Shown one piece after another: positions 1-10,349 of a stretch of 64,000 nucleotides of DNA. How positions within the stretch are numbered: the stretch's first letter is position 1; each line of letters starts with the position of its first letter. The notes beneath the pieces were generated by a model. That model made no database searches. It was given only the letters and a program-made list of their open reading frames with translations, and had not been told where the DNA came from. The DNA lies in contig OZ022589.1 in NCBI GenBank assembly GCA_963669155.1, positions 3,909,680 to 3,973,679 on the forward strand. Direction: 5' to 3'. This DNA is from Arbacia lixula (lineage: Eukaryota > Echinodermata > Echinoidea > Arbacioida > Arbaciidae). A program made the position numbers and the translations under genes.

Positions 1-69
1 GCCAATGAAGCTGATACAAGTTCCAGCTTCTTTTACAATCTTGAAAAAAAAAACTCTATTTCAAGAACA

Positions 70-1302
70 ATGTCTCGTATACGTCTTTCATCTGGTGTTA
101 TCATAGAGGATCAAGGAGAAATCAAAGCTCATGTACGAAATTTCTATGAACGTTTATATTGTAGTATTTCTACTGACCAAAACTCTCTTGAAACTATTCT
201 TTCGAATCTTCCTCGGCTTGAACCTGAAGAATCTGACAATCTTGACGCTCCTTTGACACTTGATGAAATTACCATTGCTGTAAAACAGCTTGGAAATAAC
301 AAGTCTCCTGGCTTGGATGGCCTGTCTTCTGAATTTTACCTCACTTTTTGGCCGCTCCTTAAAAATGATCTCCTTTCTGTTCTGCAATATGCCATTACAT
401 CTGGGAATCTTCCAAACTCCTTTCATAAGGCGGTTATTACCCTCATTCCAAAGAAAGGGGATCCGGCAGACATTGCAAATGGCGCCCTGTATCCCTTCTC
501 AACAACGACTACAAAATTTTTGCTAAGGCACTTGCAAACAGACTTAAACTGTGTATTGGCGATATCATTCATCATGACCAGTCGTACTGTTACTGTGTAC
601 CTGGCAGATCAATACGACAATATTATCTTGATAATAGATGTAATTCACTTTGCACATTGCAATAACTTCCCTCTTGCTATTGTTAATCTAGATCAGAAGA
701 ATAACGTTGACCACCACTATCTGTTCAGCACAATGAAGGCCATGGGTATCGGAGACTTCTTTATCTCATGTGTAAAACTCTTCTACAAAAATACTGAGGG
801 TCTTGTTAAGGTGTGCAGATCTTTATCCGCACCTTTTCCCTTTCGTAAAGGCATTCGTCAAGGTTGTCCTATGTCTGGTCTGTTATATTCAATCGCCATA
901 GAACCCTTCCTACATCTGTCAAGACAAAACCTCCGTGATTCTGGTTTTACTTTGCCCAACACCGGAACGAAAGTGTCTGTATCAGCGTATGCTGATGATA
1001 TATCTATTTTTGTTAGCTCTGACTCCGGTTTTGACACAATTCAAAGAGTGTATAACATTTTCAGTATTTCATCAAATGCCTGTCTTAACCATGAGAAATC
1101 ACAAGGATTATGGCGAGGGTCTTGGTCTAGACGGAGTGAAAATCCTCTTCACTTTAAGTGGAATAATGAAGGACTAACTTTTCTTGGGGTTCACCTTGGT
1201 ACAAGCAACACATTCATAAATCAAAACTGGATGAAGTGTAAAGAAAAACTAAACAAAACTCTCACGCGGTGGACCTCCATCACACATATAGTCTCTCATT
1301 GA
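70..1302 (+). pseudogene. LINE reverse transcriptase domain (frameshifted)
   Basis: The open frame of 410 codons contains RT landmarks: NNKSPGLDGLSSEFY near residues 76-90, LIPKKGDP near 125-132, NLDQ near 206-209 (first catalytic Asp), GIRQGCPMSGLLY near 261-273 and the catalytic YADD at 307-310. Between about positions 480 and 620 the genuine RT sequence (WRPVSLLNNDYKIFAKAL) is in a different frame, while the 410-codon frame stays open by chance, so two compensating indels are present. A few residues are also missing just after NLDQ, where an AFDR-like stretch is expected. The enzyme would copy LINE RNA into DNA at the target site; this copy cannot be functional. Confidence 0.85.
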
Positions 1303-1745
1303 AAGGCAGGATTCTTGTAGCAAATCAATTAGCTGCCTCAAAAATCTTTCACCATCTTGCTACTCTTTCTCCCCCTAAGTCGATATTGACAGAACTCCAA
1401 GAGATGCTTATCAACTTCGTCTGGTGTAATAAAAGACATCTTTTGAAAAAACAGATTCTATATCAGGAACCAAATAAAGGTGGACTTGGTCTAGTGTGTC
1501 TCCAAGCACGCACTCTTGCATTTCGTTTTACCTTCCTTCAGCGCTTTGTGAACCTTTCTTCCCATCCTGCATATGCTCTGTATTCTTATAACCTAAAGAA
1601 GTACAAAAGACTCAACTTTGATTTCCAGCTGTTCCTCATTGAAGCAGATCCAAAATATGACACGAGCTTGCCTTGTTTTTACTCCGAAGTGCTGAGTGCT
1701 TGGAGATCCTCCGTAGCACGTATTGAAAGTTCGTCCTATTCGTAA
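1269..1745 (+). pseudogene. LINE ORF2 region downstream of the RT, second frame
   Basis: The reading continues in a new frame from the end of the RT: LKGRILVANQLAASKI followed by FVWCNKRH and PNKGGLGLVCL, the pattern seen after the RT in L1-like ORF2 proteins. It overlaps the previous frame by about 30 bases, which marks a frameshift near 1270-1300. It ends at a stop after the EVLSAW segment. Confidence 0.75.
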
Positions 1746-1783
1746 ATATTCCTTTAAACTACACTCCTTTACTTTCATGTGAC

Positions 1784-2510
1784 TTGAATGGCACTATGGT
1801 TCTCCCTTCTCGACTTTTTGCACGCGGAATCAAACTCGTGAAGTATCTTCTCAACCTTACAAATGGCAGGTGCCTTCCGGCTGAAAATATAACTCTTACC
1901 GCATTTCTTCGTCCTTCTGTTCGCCTCCTTGAACTTGAACTCTCTTGGAAGCATAAGAAACTGTCCAATAACTTTCCAGCGTACTTCTGTTCCAACGGAT
2001 TTCGACTTTCTGGCTTTCCACTTCATCATCTTGCTGCCAATATTTTGTCTCCATACACTGTCAAAGCCAATGATAATACGAACTTTCTCATCACATCCAC
2101 AAAGCGATTGTACCACCTCTTCAACGTCTCCACAAACTCTCCTCCAATATCTTCTGTCACACACTGGCATGACATTGGCATTCTAGAAGCCTCTTGCTTG
2201 GAGCGAAATATTTCAAGTGCCAGCCTCCAAAAAAGATGGAGACGTCCAGTTCAAACTTCTCTACAATGTTCTGCCTTCATTGGCGGTTCTTCACCATAGG
2301 AATCCGAACATTTCCTCATCTTGTGGATGGTGCGGCGAAAGAGGCACAACTCTTCATCTGCTCTACTTGTGCCCGCTCATCCAACCTGCATTGGGCCTTC
2401 TTCACCATCTCCTATCCCGTCTGCTGCCCATGGCTAAGCTGAACTCATTTTGTCGACCCTCTACCTATTTGGACCTTCAGAATAAAAAACAAAATCATTC
2501 TAGACTTTGA
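1784..2510 (+). pseudogene. LINE ORF2 C-terminus with zinc-binding RVT motif
   Basis: Two overlapping frames (1784-2299 and 2217-2510) carry the remainder of ORF2. The second contains FKLLYNVLPSLAVLHHRN and then CGWCGERGTTLHLLYLCP, which matches the C-terminal zinc-binding motif of L1/Tx1-type ORF2 proteins. The frame change near 2217-2299 is another disabling lesion. The stretch 2511-3158 is non-coding 3' UTR. Confidence 0.75.
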
Positions 2511-3162
2511 GTTCTACAAACTTCAAAACAACCTGTGTGCCTTCATGAAACGATGGTCTCAAAACGATTCAATATTTCTCCTTGACGACAATACAAACCT
2601 CACATGGTTGATCTAATTTGGTTTGATGTTCTAGTTTAAAAGTTTGTCAGTTGAAAAATTGAAAAGTGATAAACTTTTCAATTCCTTTTGTACCTTTAAA
2701 GGAAATAATTTTCCCGTATTTGCTATGATTTTGATATCTTGCACTAGAACGAGTTGTTCCAAATATATATCTTCCACTTTTTGCAATGAAATACTTCTAA
2801 TATTATTACCAATACCAAGGCTTAATAATTGGTGTTTCTTGTGAAAAAAAAATCGTCTTTGTTACAACCCTTTTAATTTGTAATATTATGTAAACTCTTT
2901 TTATGAACAATTTTTACTTTGTGTAAGCATTGCCCAAGTGTGGCTCTTGTTTTTGCTCGTAGTATTTTGATGTATTTGAAATTCTTTTCCAATGTAATTT
3001 TTATGTATTTATGCAACATTTCATGATGCTTTTTCATGACTGCTGTATTGGCTGTATTTGCTGTGATTTCTTTCATGACTTGTTATTACTTTGTATCAAT
3101 TTGAATTATGTATTATTGCAAAAACTTACTTAATAAAGGTTTACTTTAAAAAGTAAAAAAAG

Positions 3163-3316
3163 TCTTCTTCTTCTTTTTCTTCTTCTTCTTCTTCTTCTTC
3201 ATCTTCTTCTTCTTCTTCTTCTTCTTCTTCTTCTTCTTCTTCTTCTTCTTCTTCTTCTTCTTCTTCTTCTTCTTCTTCCCCTCCTTCTCCTTCTCTTCCT
3301 CCTCCTCTTCCCGGCC
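3163..3316. repeat. (TTC)n microsatellite
   Basis: Almost pure TTC trinucleotides follow directly after the LINE tail. They create long Lys/Arg open frames on the minus strand that are not genes. The array may have grown from the 3' tail of the LINE. Confidence 0.95.
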
Positions 3317-3584
3317 CCTTCTTCTTCTTTTCTTTTCATGAGGCAAAGATAAACGGATAAGCTATTTGTGACACAATTATGTAGGCCGCTAGCCTTTTTT
3401 TCGAAACGATTTTGTTTAACTCTCATTCTGAAAACATGATACCTATGACGAAATTATTACAGACGTGTGGCCGTGAACCTCCAAAAACCCCTACTCTATT
3501 CTCTAAATACCTTCTGGGCATTTATTAATCAAAAGAAAAGGAGAATGTTGCCCATAGAAACCTCAAGTACCACGATTTATGATA
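3317..3584. other. Spacer, nothing recognised
   Basis: No coding or repeat signal is visible between the TTC array and the first MITE. Confidence 0.5.
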
Positions 3585-4073
3585 TTAAAGGGATATTTAA
3601 CCCTGAAGACTAAGTGGGTTTTAATAACATCAGAAACATGAAATTAGTGAAAGTTTGATAAAAATCAAATCAAAGGATAAGAAAGTTATGATCTTTTTAG
3701 ATTTCATTTTTTGTAACGTCACGTGCGTGGTGCTCTCCCATATGTTGTGTACAAAATAATTCCATAAATTGCTCTTTTTTCTATTTTTGACAACGGATTT
3801 TTTTTCATACTGGTATGTGTGTAAAAACGCATTTCTAATGATGTATCAAATGGACAAGTAAAAAGAAAATGCACATTTTTTAAAACAAATTATATTCAAC
3901 ATAAATATGGGAAAGCACCTCTCATATGACGTCACAAACTCAAAACTTTGAAAGATCATGATTTCTTATCCTTTGACGGATTTTCAATAAGCCTTCACTA
4001 CTAGAAATTATGTTTCTTTCATGTGCCCCTTTTATTGAAAACAGGTTAGTTTCAGGGTGAACTATCCCTTTAA
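3585..4073. mobile_element. Fold-back MITE with TTAAAGGGATA termini
   Basis: The element begins TTAAAGGGATA and ends TATCCCTTTAA, with long imperfect inverted arms (for example AAAGGATAAGAAAGTTATGA on the left against TCATGATTTCTTATCCTTT on the right). TTAA lies at both ends, and GATA flanks both sides outside it, so the target duplication could be TTAA (piggyBac-like) or a 4-bp GATA. There is no coding capacity. Confidence 0.75.
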
Positions 4074-5263
4074 GATAACTAAAAGGATTATGTATGACAC
4101 TGTATGATGTGCATCACATTTCTAGTAAAGAACTTACAATGATGAAAAGAAAATCAAATCGAACAAGCCGAGCGGCGGGGAGCACACCGCACGTGGCATA
4201 AACTACTGCACATCCTGTAACTTGATACATTCGATCCTTTTTTGCTTGCCTTCAAAACATTTTTTTGTGTATGTGTGTATAGGAATTCACGTCTCCGGGA
4301 TATTCCCTAATATCGCCAAAACTTTTTTTCTGGCAGCCAGAGATTTTCTCCTTTTCACAAGCGAGACACGTAGGACACGGAATCACTGAATGTTGTTATA
4401 ATACACCTTGACCCGCCCTATGCACTCCTACGCGTAACCAACACGTTCATGTTGGAATAGTTGAACTGAGTTTAATGACCCCCTTTCACTCGCTCTCTGT
4501 ATCTACCTCGATCTCCATCTCTCCATCTCAGTCCCCCTCTTTTTCTTCGGTTCTTTCTCTTTCTCCATCTTTACCTTTATCAGAGCATTAGCATGTCACG
4601 TTAAAACCCTGTAGTAATCTTTATACATAACGATTTCTAAGAAATGTCTCAGATATGTCTACTTGTTTTGAATGCAACTTCTTATATGAAGGAGTTTCCC
4701 TCGAATAATAATTATTTTGATAACATAAACATATAAAACCATACAGAAAGTTACTAGAACATCTAACTTAAGGGACTTATTGATATACAAGTATGTGATC
4801 GAAAATTTGATTCTGCATTTTCCTCACGGTGATTGCCCATTAAAAAGCCCAATTTATGATTATCACCAATTCTTGTCTGATTTTGATCAAAATTTGATAA
4901 CGGTAATACTCTGATTAGGCTGTATGTACTGAATATTATCAACAATGTGTGATAGGTGCGAACTGCTCCTAACGTGAAGCATTTAAACGAGGGATTGTAA
5001 TTCTAATTAATGGGCTGTTTGGGTATTTGAGTGGTGTTTCCCTGTATAGAGAAACCGAATTCCTTTTACGTGTAGATATCAGGAATCTCCGGAAGACGGG
5101 TGAATGACCTTCCCCGCTACCGACCATGAGGTCATCTTAATCACAGGGTCACTGGGACTCGCGCGAGGGATCGCAGAAGTTGACACACAAGCGTCCACGC
5201 ACGTACAAAAACATGCACGGTCGGTTGCGATCACTGGCAGGACACAAAATCAGGGCAAAATCA
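4074..5263. other. 5' flank of EF-hand copy 1, with paralogous blocks
   Basis: No gene is seen. Two blocks recur upstream of the other copies. Positions 4324-4460 (CTGGCAGCC, TCCTTTTCACAAGC, ACACCTTGACC) match 9921-10060. Positions 4935-5080 (GTGTGATAGG, CGAACTGCTCC, TTTGGGT.TTGAGTGGTGTTTCC) match 12450-12570 and, reverse-complemented, about 33000-33110. The duplication that made the gene family therefore included at least several hundred bases of upstream DNA. Confidence 0.7.
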
Positions 5264-5300
5264 GATAAAATACCGAAGCAAATCATGCAGAAATCAGTTG
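5264..5300 (+). promoter_or_regulatory. Core promoter of EF-hand copy 1 (TATA-like box and initiator)
   Basis: AGATAAAATA is followed about 30 bases later by TCAGTT, an initiator-like motif, inside the segment GAAGCAAATCATGCAGAAATC that is conserved upstream of all three paralogs. The conserved non-coding exon follows, but the GTAAGT donor seen in copies 2 and 3 is replaced here by GGATTTC near 5391, so splicing of exon 1 is probably lost or altered. No transcript evidence is available. Confidence 0.55.
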
Positions 5301-5868
5301 CTTTCCAGAGATATTAATTACCTGACAGAATCATCGCTTCACTTACACCACCGGCTTACTCTTAAATCATTACGCAATAAACGACTTAGTTTGGATTTCT
5401 TCTTCTTCAGCCACTGCTACTTGCAATAAAAAAAAATTGCACTTACCGCAACTTACTCTTTGTGGTATGATAAAATAGGTTGTGGACAACGATTAAATGA
5501 GTTGCTTTTGTTTGATTCTGTACAACGTGGTAGCTGTCTTCATAATTTCATGCCGCTCGCACTTTTGTACAACGACATACATGGACTTTCGTGCAGTTAT
5601 TGGAGGGCATCCTTCAGGGCTGAAAGAAACTTAAGTCACAACTGCGACAATCGAGCTATCACAATCCTTTAAGATCGCCTGGGATTTAAGTCGAAACTTA
5701 ACTTAAAAGGTCGTTTCCAGCCTACCACCCCTAAAGTAATTTTGCACTTTCTTGTTTCGACTGTTCTTTATACTAGTATGTACAATAATTATAAAAATAG
5801 CATTAATAATGAGCATGTGTTATCACATTTAATTATATAATTACATTCCGTTTGATTTGCAGAACAAC

Positions 5869-6153
5869 ATGGCGCGCTATTTCGTCTTGGCCTGGTGTCT
5901 GGTTAAGATGCTGGCCTGCACATGTGCCTGCTACTCAGGCGGAGGATCTGACGGAGGGGGTGGTTCTTACGGAGGGGGCGGGTCTTACGGAGGGAGCGAT
6001 TCTTATGGAGGGATCAGTACTTGGGAAATTCCCAGGTCGAACTCAGGCAAACCTTTTGGTGTGGACATCAACCGAGATACCGGTTTGTCAAAAAGAGCGA
6101 CAAAGAATGTTATCACAATCTGTAATGCTAGAACTTTCTTTATTGAACACTGA
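5869..6153 (+). CDS. Residual ORF of copy 1: 94-aa signal peptide plus Gly/Ser/Tyr-rich peptide
   Basis: The frame starts MARYFVLAWCLVKMLACTCA, a typical secretory signal, followed by repeats of the form GGGGSYGG and the family motif PRSNSGKPFGVDIN. The last about 20 residues are translated from former intron sequence and end at TGA 6151-6153. It contains no EF-hand. The start is the ATG shared by all three paralogs, just 3' of the splice acceptor. Whether it is expressed is unknown; it may simply be the remains of exon 2. Confidence 0.45.
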   Translation: MARYFVLAWCLVKMLACTCACYSGGGSDGGGGSYGGGGSYGGSDSYGGISTWEIPRSNSGKPFGVDINRDTGLSKRATKNVITICNARTFFIEH

Positions 6154-6365
6154 TAATGATGTCTAAAATCTGTTGGTGATAGTATTCACTTCGCAACAGG
6201 TATTTTAATGTGTCCTTTCCCCCTTTTTACTTCCCTCTCCCCTCCATTCTCTCCAATTATGATACTCCCTGTCCTGACCACCCTTCTCTCTCTTTCTCCA
6301 AATCTTCACTTTCCCCGTCTTTCTTTCTCCACTCCATCTGCCTTTCTTCCTCTCGTCACCCATTT

Positions 6366-6985
6366 CGTACTCCATCCTAACCCACTCCACCCAACCCTAC
6401 ACACCCTTAACCCACACTACCCCATCCCTACTCACACCTAACCCACTCCACCCATCCCTACTCACACCTAACCCACTCCACCCAACCCTACACACCCTTA
6501 ACCCACACTACCCCATCCCTACTCACACCTAACCCACTCCACCCATCCCTACTCACACCCAACCCACTCCACCCAACCCTACACACCCTTAACCCACACT
6601 ACCCCATCCCTACTCACACCTAACCCACTCCACCCATCTCTACTCACACCTAACCCACTCCACCCATCTCTACTCACCCCTAACCCACTCCACCCATCCC
6701 TACACACCCCAACCCACTCCACCCATCCCTACTCACACCTAACCCACTCCACCCATCCCTACACACCCTTAACCCACACTACCCCATCCCTACTCACACC
6801 TAACCCACTCCACCCATCTCTACTCACACCTAACCCACTCCACCCATCTCTACTCACCCCTAACCCACTCCACCCATCCCTACACACCCCAACCCACTCC
6901 ACCCATCCCTACTCACACCTAACCCACTCCACCCATCCCTACACACCCCTAACCCACTCCACCCATCTCTACTCACACCTAACCC
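6366..6985. repeat. About 30-bp minisatellite in the last intron of copy 1
   Basis: Tandem units of the form CCCTACTCACACCTAACCCA followed by CTCCACCCAT are repeated about 20 times with variants. Equivalent arrays sit in the same intron of copies 2 and 3. The polypyrimidine character runs straight into the acceptor of the last exon at 7063. Confidence 0.9.
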
Positions 6986-7063
6986 GCCGCATTCCATCTC
7001 ATTCCACCCTTTTCCACCCCACCACATTATTACCCCATCATCTCTACACACCCCGACCCACAG

Positions 7064-7173
7064 AGGATGAGAAGATCTCTCTGGTCGAGTTTCAGCAAAC
7101 CCGGATCCAGCCCGGTCTGAGAATGATCCTGGATCGCCTGGACTCCTCCCAGAGCAAAGATCATGAAGAATAA
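7064..7173 (+). pseudogene. Last exon of EF-hand copy 1 (second EF-hand, C-terminus)
   Basis: After the acceptor CCCACAG the frame reads DEKISLVEFQQTRIQPGLRM, then ends DSSQSKDHEE and a TAA at 7171-7173. It is 110 nt, the same length as in copy 3. The upstream exon that should supply the first half of the calcium loop (DHDQD) is missing in this copy. The exon is clean and open, so the deletion is probably young or the exon is still used in some transcript. Confidence 0.75.
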
Positions 7174-7764
7174 ACGAAACGGCTCTTCTCAAAAGACACT
7201 TAAACCAATTTCCATCAGATTTGAACGAGAGCTAGCTTCTTAATACAGGATTAATGAAATAAAAGCACAGAAATTAGAGCAGCATATATGTGGATATGTT
7301 TTAACAACCATCGAAGAATTCATGATTTGTAGAAATACTAGGCCTGAATCATAAAGCCTGAAATCCCATCGGTCCATGCATGACGCACTACATAGATGCA
7401 TCATTGTGCTTATGCACAATGCATATTAAACAGTGCAATGTCGACGAGTGCCAGGTGTTCACAGTGTTTAATAGGTAGAGTAAGAGATTACCGTGCTAGT
7501 GAATATAATTTTCTTGAACTTTTTGCTGCAATCTGACACTAATCGGTTTCTCTGATATTGTTTATATTCCTCCGTGCACCAGACAAAATCCTACGTAGTG
7601 GAATTTATGTGTATTATTTGTTCGAATTTTCATCATTAAGAGATACCATTTTTTTTTTAATCAACACGTACTTATTGGCAACTTTTCTCTTCTGTAATTG
7701 TATCTGATAGAAACATGAAGAGAAGGGACAGATATGTGTTACGAGTGAAATGTGACTGAGGTAG
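7174..7764 (+). other. 3' flank of copy 1, paralogous to the flanks of copies 2 and 3
   Basis: GGCTCTTCTCAAAAGAC follows the stop in all three copies, and a later block (CCATCGGTCCATGCATGACG, TGCACAATG, GTTCACAGTGTTT) is shared as well. A possible poly(A) signal AATAAA lies at 7258-7263. Confidence 0.65.
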
Positions 7765-8224
7765 TTGGTTTGATGGTTGACTGTTTGGTTGGTTGGTTGG
7801 TTGGTTGGTTGGTTAGTTGGTTGGTTTATTGGTTGGTTCGTTGATTGACTGGTTGTTCGCTTGCTTGCTTAATCGGTTGGTTTGTTAGAGGATTGGTTGG
7901 CTAGTTAGTTGGTTAGTCGGTAGTTGTTTTTTTTAACTGGTAAATGTTTTGTTTGGCTGGTTGGTTGGATAATTAATGTGTTGTTTTGATGAATTGGTTG
8001 GATGACTAATTGAGTGATTGGTTAGTTAGATAATTAGGTAGTTGTTTGGTCAGTTGATTAAATGATTAGTTGATTGGATGATTGATTGGTTGAATGATTA
8101 GTTGTGATGATTGATTGATCTGATAATTGCTTGTTGTCGTGTTTTTAGTTCATTAATCCATTGGTTAGTTGGTTGATTATGTGGTTGGTTCTTCGCTTGG
8201 ATGGATGGCCGGTTGATTGGTTGT
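7765..8224. repeat. Degenerate GGTT tetranucleotide tract
   Basis: The tract is GGTTGGTTGGTT grading into decayed TTGGTTGATT-like sequence. It occupies the same position downstream of copy 1 as the GGTT tracts downstream of copies 2 and 3. Confidence 0.85.
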
Positions 8225-8858
8225 TTAAAGGGCCCCTGTCATCAAAATGTATGTTGACTTCTATTGATGCACCTTATTATGTATATAACAAAATCACTAA
8301 CTGTTCAATGGAAATATGTGTCCTATATTTTAAAATAATTTTTACATATTTTTTCTCAGCACTGATAAGCCCCGCCTCCAAAATATCCTCCAACTCAAGA
8401 TTCCCCCTGTGACATCATCAAAGGTAGAAATAAGCAGGATAATAAGTAGAATTTAAACATTGCAATGACTACCTCCACCTGCCCACAAGAGCACCACATG
8501 TCTTCACACAATACCATCTAACAACCTTTCATGTGGGAATAATAGTTTCCTTATGCCAGAAATGTGCTAGCTATGTGATGCTATTATAAGCACTTGCAGG
8601 TGGTCATTGCAATGTTTAGTTTGTGCATAAATTATGTCTATTATCCTGCTAATTTCTACCTTTGATGATGTCACAGGGGGAATCTTGAGTTGGAGGATAT
8701 TTTGGAGGCGGGGCTTATCAGTGCTGAGAAAAAATATAGAAAAATTATTTTAAAATAAAGGACACATAATTCCATTGAACAGTTAGTGATTTTGTTATAT
8801 ACATATTAAGATGCATCAACAGAAGTCAACATATATTTTGATGACAGGGGCCCTTTAA
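8225..8858. mobile_element. 634-bp fold-back MITE, TTAAAGGGGCC-type
   Basis: TTTAAAGGGCCCCTGTCATC at the left pairs with GATGACAGGGGCCCTTTAAA at the right. Arms of about 250 bp (sharing GGGGGAATCTTGAGTTGGAGG and CCTTTGATGATGTCACAG) fold back around a centre near 8530. TTAA lies at both termini. It has no coding capacity. A transcript through it would form a long hairpin. Confidence 0.85.
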
Positions 8859-10184
8859 AGCAGATACGGACTAATAGCGCCATCTCGAGTCCTAAAGTAC
8901 TCATACCTGACCAGTTTCTTTACCCATAATGCTAATGTAGTCTAGTAATACAGGCCCGTTTGAATGATGACATGCTATTTAACTACTAATACTTAATAGC
9001 AAAATAACTGCTTTTCCTCTCGAAAAATCTTATTTTCTTCTATACAAATACAATTAGAGGTTAACTTATTCTCGGCATTAGTAGTTAGCTATTTGAAAAT
9101 GTATATTTTAAGACAATGTATTTATAACATACAGTAAATGACCACACACAGTTCTCCATCTTTGATTCATTGGTTGATTGGTGGAACGGAAGCTTTACTG
9201 ACGTTCCCAATAGACCTTAACCCTCGAGAGAACCGACCATTGCCTCGTGTCGCAAAGAGCTAGGATTAATCGTAGAAATCAATCGTTCGATTAGTCTCCC
9301 AATCGTACTCGTACATGTGTTTTACAAAGAAGTTGCAATAGCGATTGATCATACAACCTGCAATGGGTATTGATCGGAGTGTTTTGACTCATCCATGACA
9401 CGAAAATGACTTCTTATGTATACATAACAGGTCATGGTATTTCTTTGTCTTTGTTTTATTTTTTCACCAAAATAAAGGGTTTTTAAAAGTTTCAAACTCA
9501 AGAGGGATGAGTATTTGTTAAACGATGCTCACTCAACCAGAACAATGAGTTAAGTGCCGGGATAGGTGTTAGTGCATCGAGAGATGGATGACAAACATTG
9601 AAATAACGTAAATTATGCACCAGAAATGGAGTTCATCAAAAATTCATATGACAGAATCCCAAAATTACCCTTATGACTTTTGAAAAGTGACATTTTTCCT
9701 TTAAAGTTGCCCACTGATGCATGATCAATTGGATTGATGTGATTTTCACACAGAAATCTACCCTGTCCATACCCACGACTAACCTACTCCACCGTTTCTC
9801 TATCCACCGTAAACGTACTCAGCCCCATCCTGTGTATACCCACCCCTTTACCTGATCCCTTCACAGAAAACACTATGAACATGGTCTTTTGTTACACTAT
9901 TTAAGGGACCCTTTTCCTTTTTTTTTCTGGCAGCTCGAGATGTTCTCCTTTTCACAAGCCAAACACATATCACACAGAATATGGTCACATTACACCTTGA
10001 CCGGCCGCCCTGTGCACTCTCACGCGTAACCATGGTAACACACTCATGTTGACTTGGTTTGGAAAAGTTGTACCATGGATCCTACTAATGAGCCACTTTC
10101 TCTCGCTTTCCGTATCTCTCCTTTTCTTCATTTCCACTTCTATCTCTTCCCCACCCCCTCCTTTCTCCAGTACATTTCCCCCCT

Positions 10185-10186
<2 letters not shown>
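8859..10186. other. Intergenic DNA between copies 1 and 2
   Basis: No coding signal is seen. Positions 9921-10060 repeat the block at 4324-4460 upstream of copy 1 and mark the left part of the copy 2 duplication unit. Confidence 0.55.
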
Positions 10187-10233
<47 letters not shown>

Positions 10234-10300
10234 GTCTTCCTATCTATCCTTTCCTGAAGGAAACAGGTGGCAATGACAAAGCAAGTAAAGGGGAGAAGTA

Positions 10301-10334
<34 letters not shown>

Positions 10335-10349
10335 CGGGGGGGGGGGGGG
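10187..10349. repeat. (CT)n, (GA)n and G-run microsatellites
   Basis: CT dinucleotides run from 10187 to about 10229, GA dinucleotides from about 10301 to 10334, and a run of 15 G follows. The CT and GA tracts could pair as an inverted repeat about 70 bases apart. Confidence 0.9.

Larger units (their letters stand above)
1..3158 (+). mobile_element. Truncated L1/Tx1-like LINE (non-LTR retrotransposon), decayed
   Basis: The window opens inside a LINE. Reverse-transcriptase sequence runs from the left edge, followed by the L1-type C-terminal region, a WCGxxxTxxHLxxxCP zinc motif near 2322-2375, then about 500 bases of AT-rich 3' UTR ending in AATAAAGG, a short A-rich tail and a TTC microsatellite. 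The endonuclease part lies outside the window or is lost. Reading is broken into at least three frames, so the copy is dead. The L1/Tx1 assignment comes from the domain order and the C-terminal motif and is tentative at clade level. Confidence 0.85.
5863..7173 (+). pseudogene. EF-hand copy 1: internally deleted secreted EF-hand paralog
   Basis: The signal-peptide exon starts after a TTTGCAG acceptor, ATG at 5869. Homology to copy 3 stops shortly after GVDINRDTG (about position 6085). The DNA that follows matches intron 3 of copy 3 (GCGACAAAG, TTATCACAAT and TATTTTAATG in the same order as the reverse complement of about 30010-29890). A deletion has therefore joined exon 2 to the last intron and removed the rest of exon 2, the middle exon and the exon with the first EF-hand. 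The last exon (7064-7173) is intact. With the exon 1 donor also lost, the copy looks non-functional, though a short secreted peptide could still be made. Confidence 0.8.

Noticed and set aside
3146-3426. Poly-Lys and poly-Arg ORFs on the minus strand
   Set aside because: They are translations of the TTC microsatellite.
6366-6985. CRISPR-like regular repeats
   Set aside because: The units are contiguous with no unique spacers, and the DNA is animal; this is a minisatellite.
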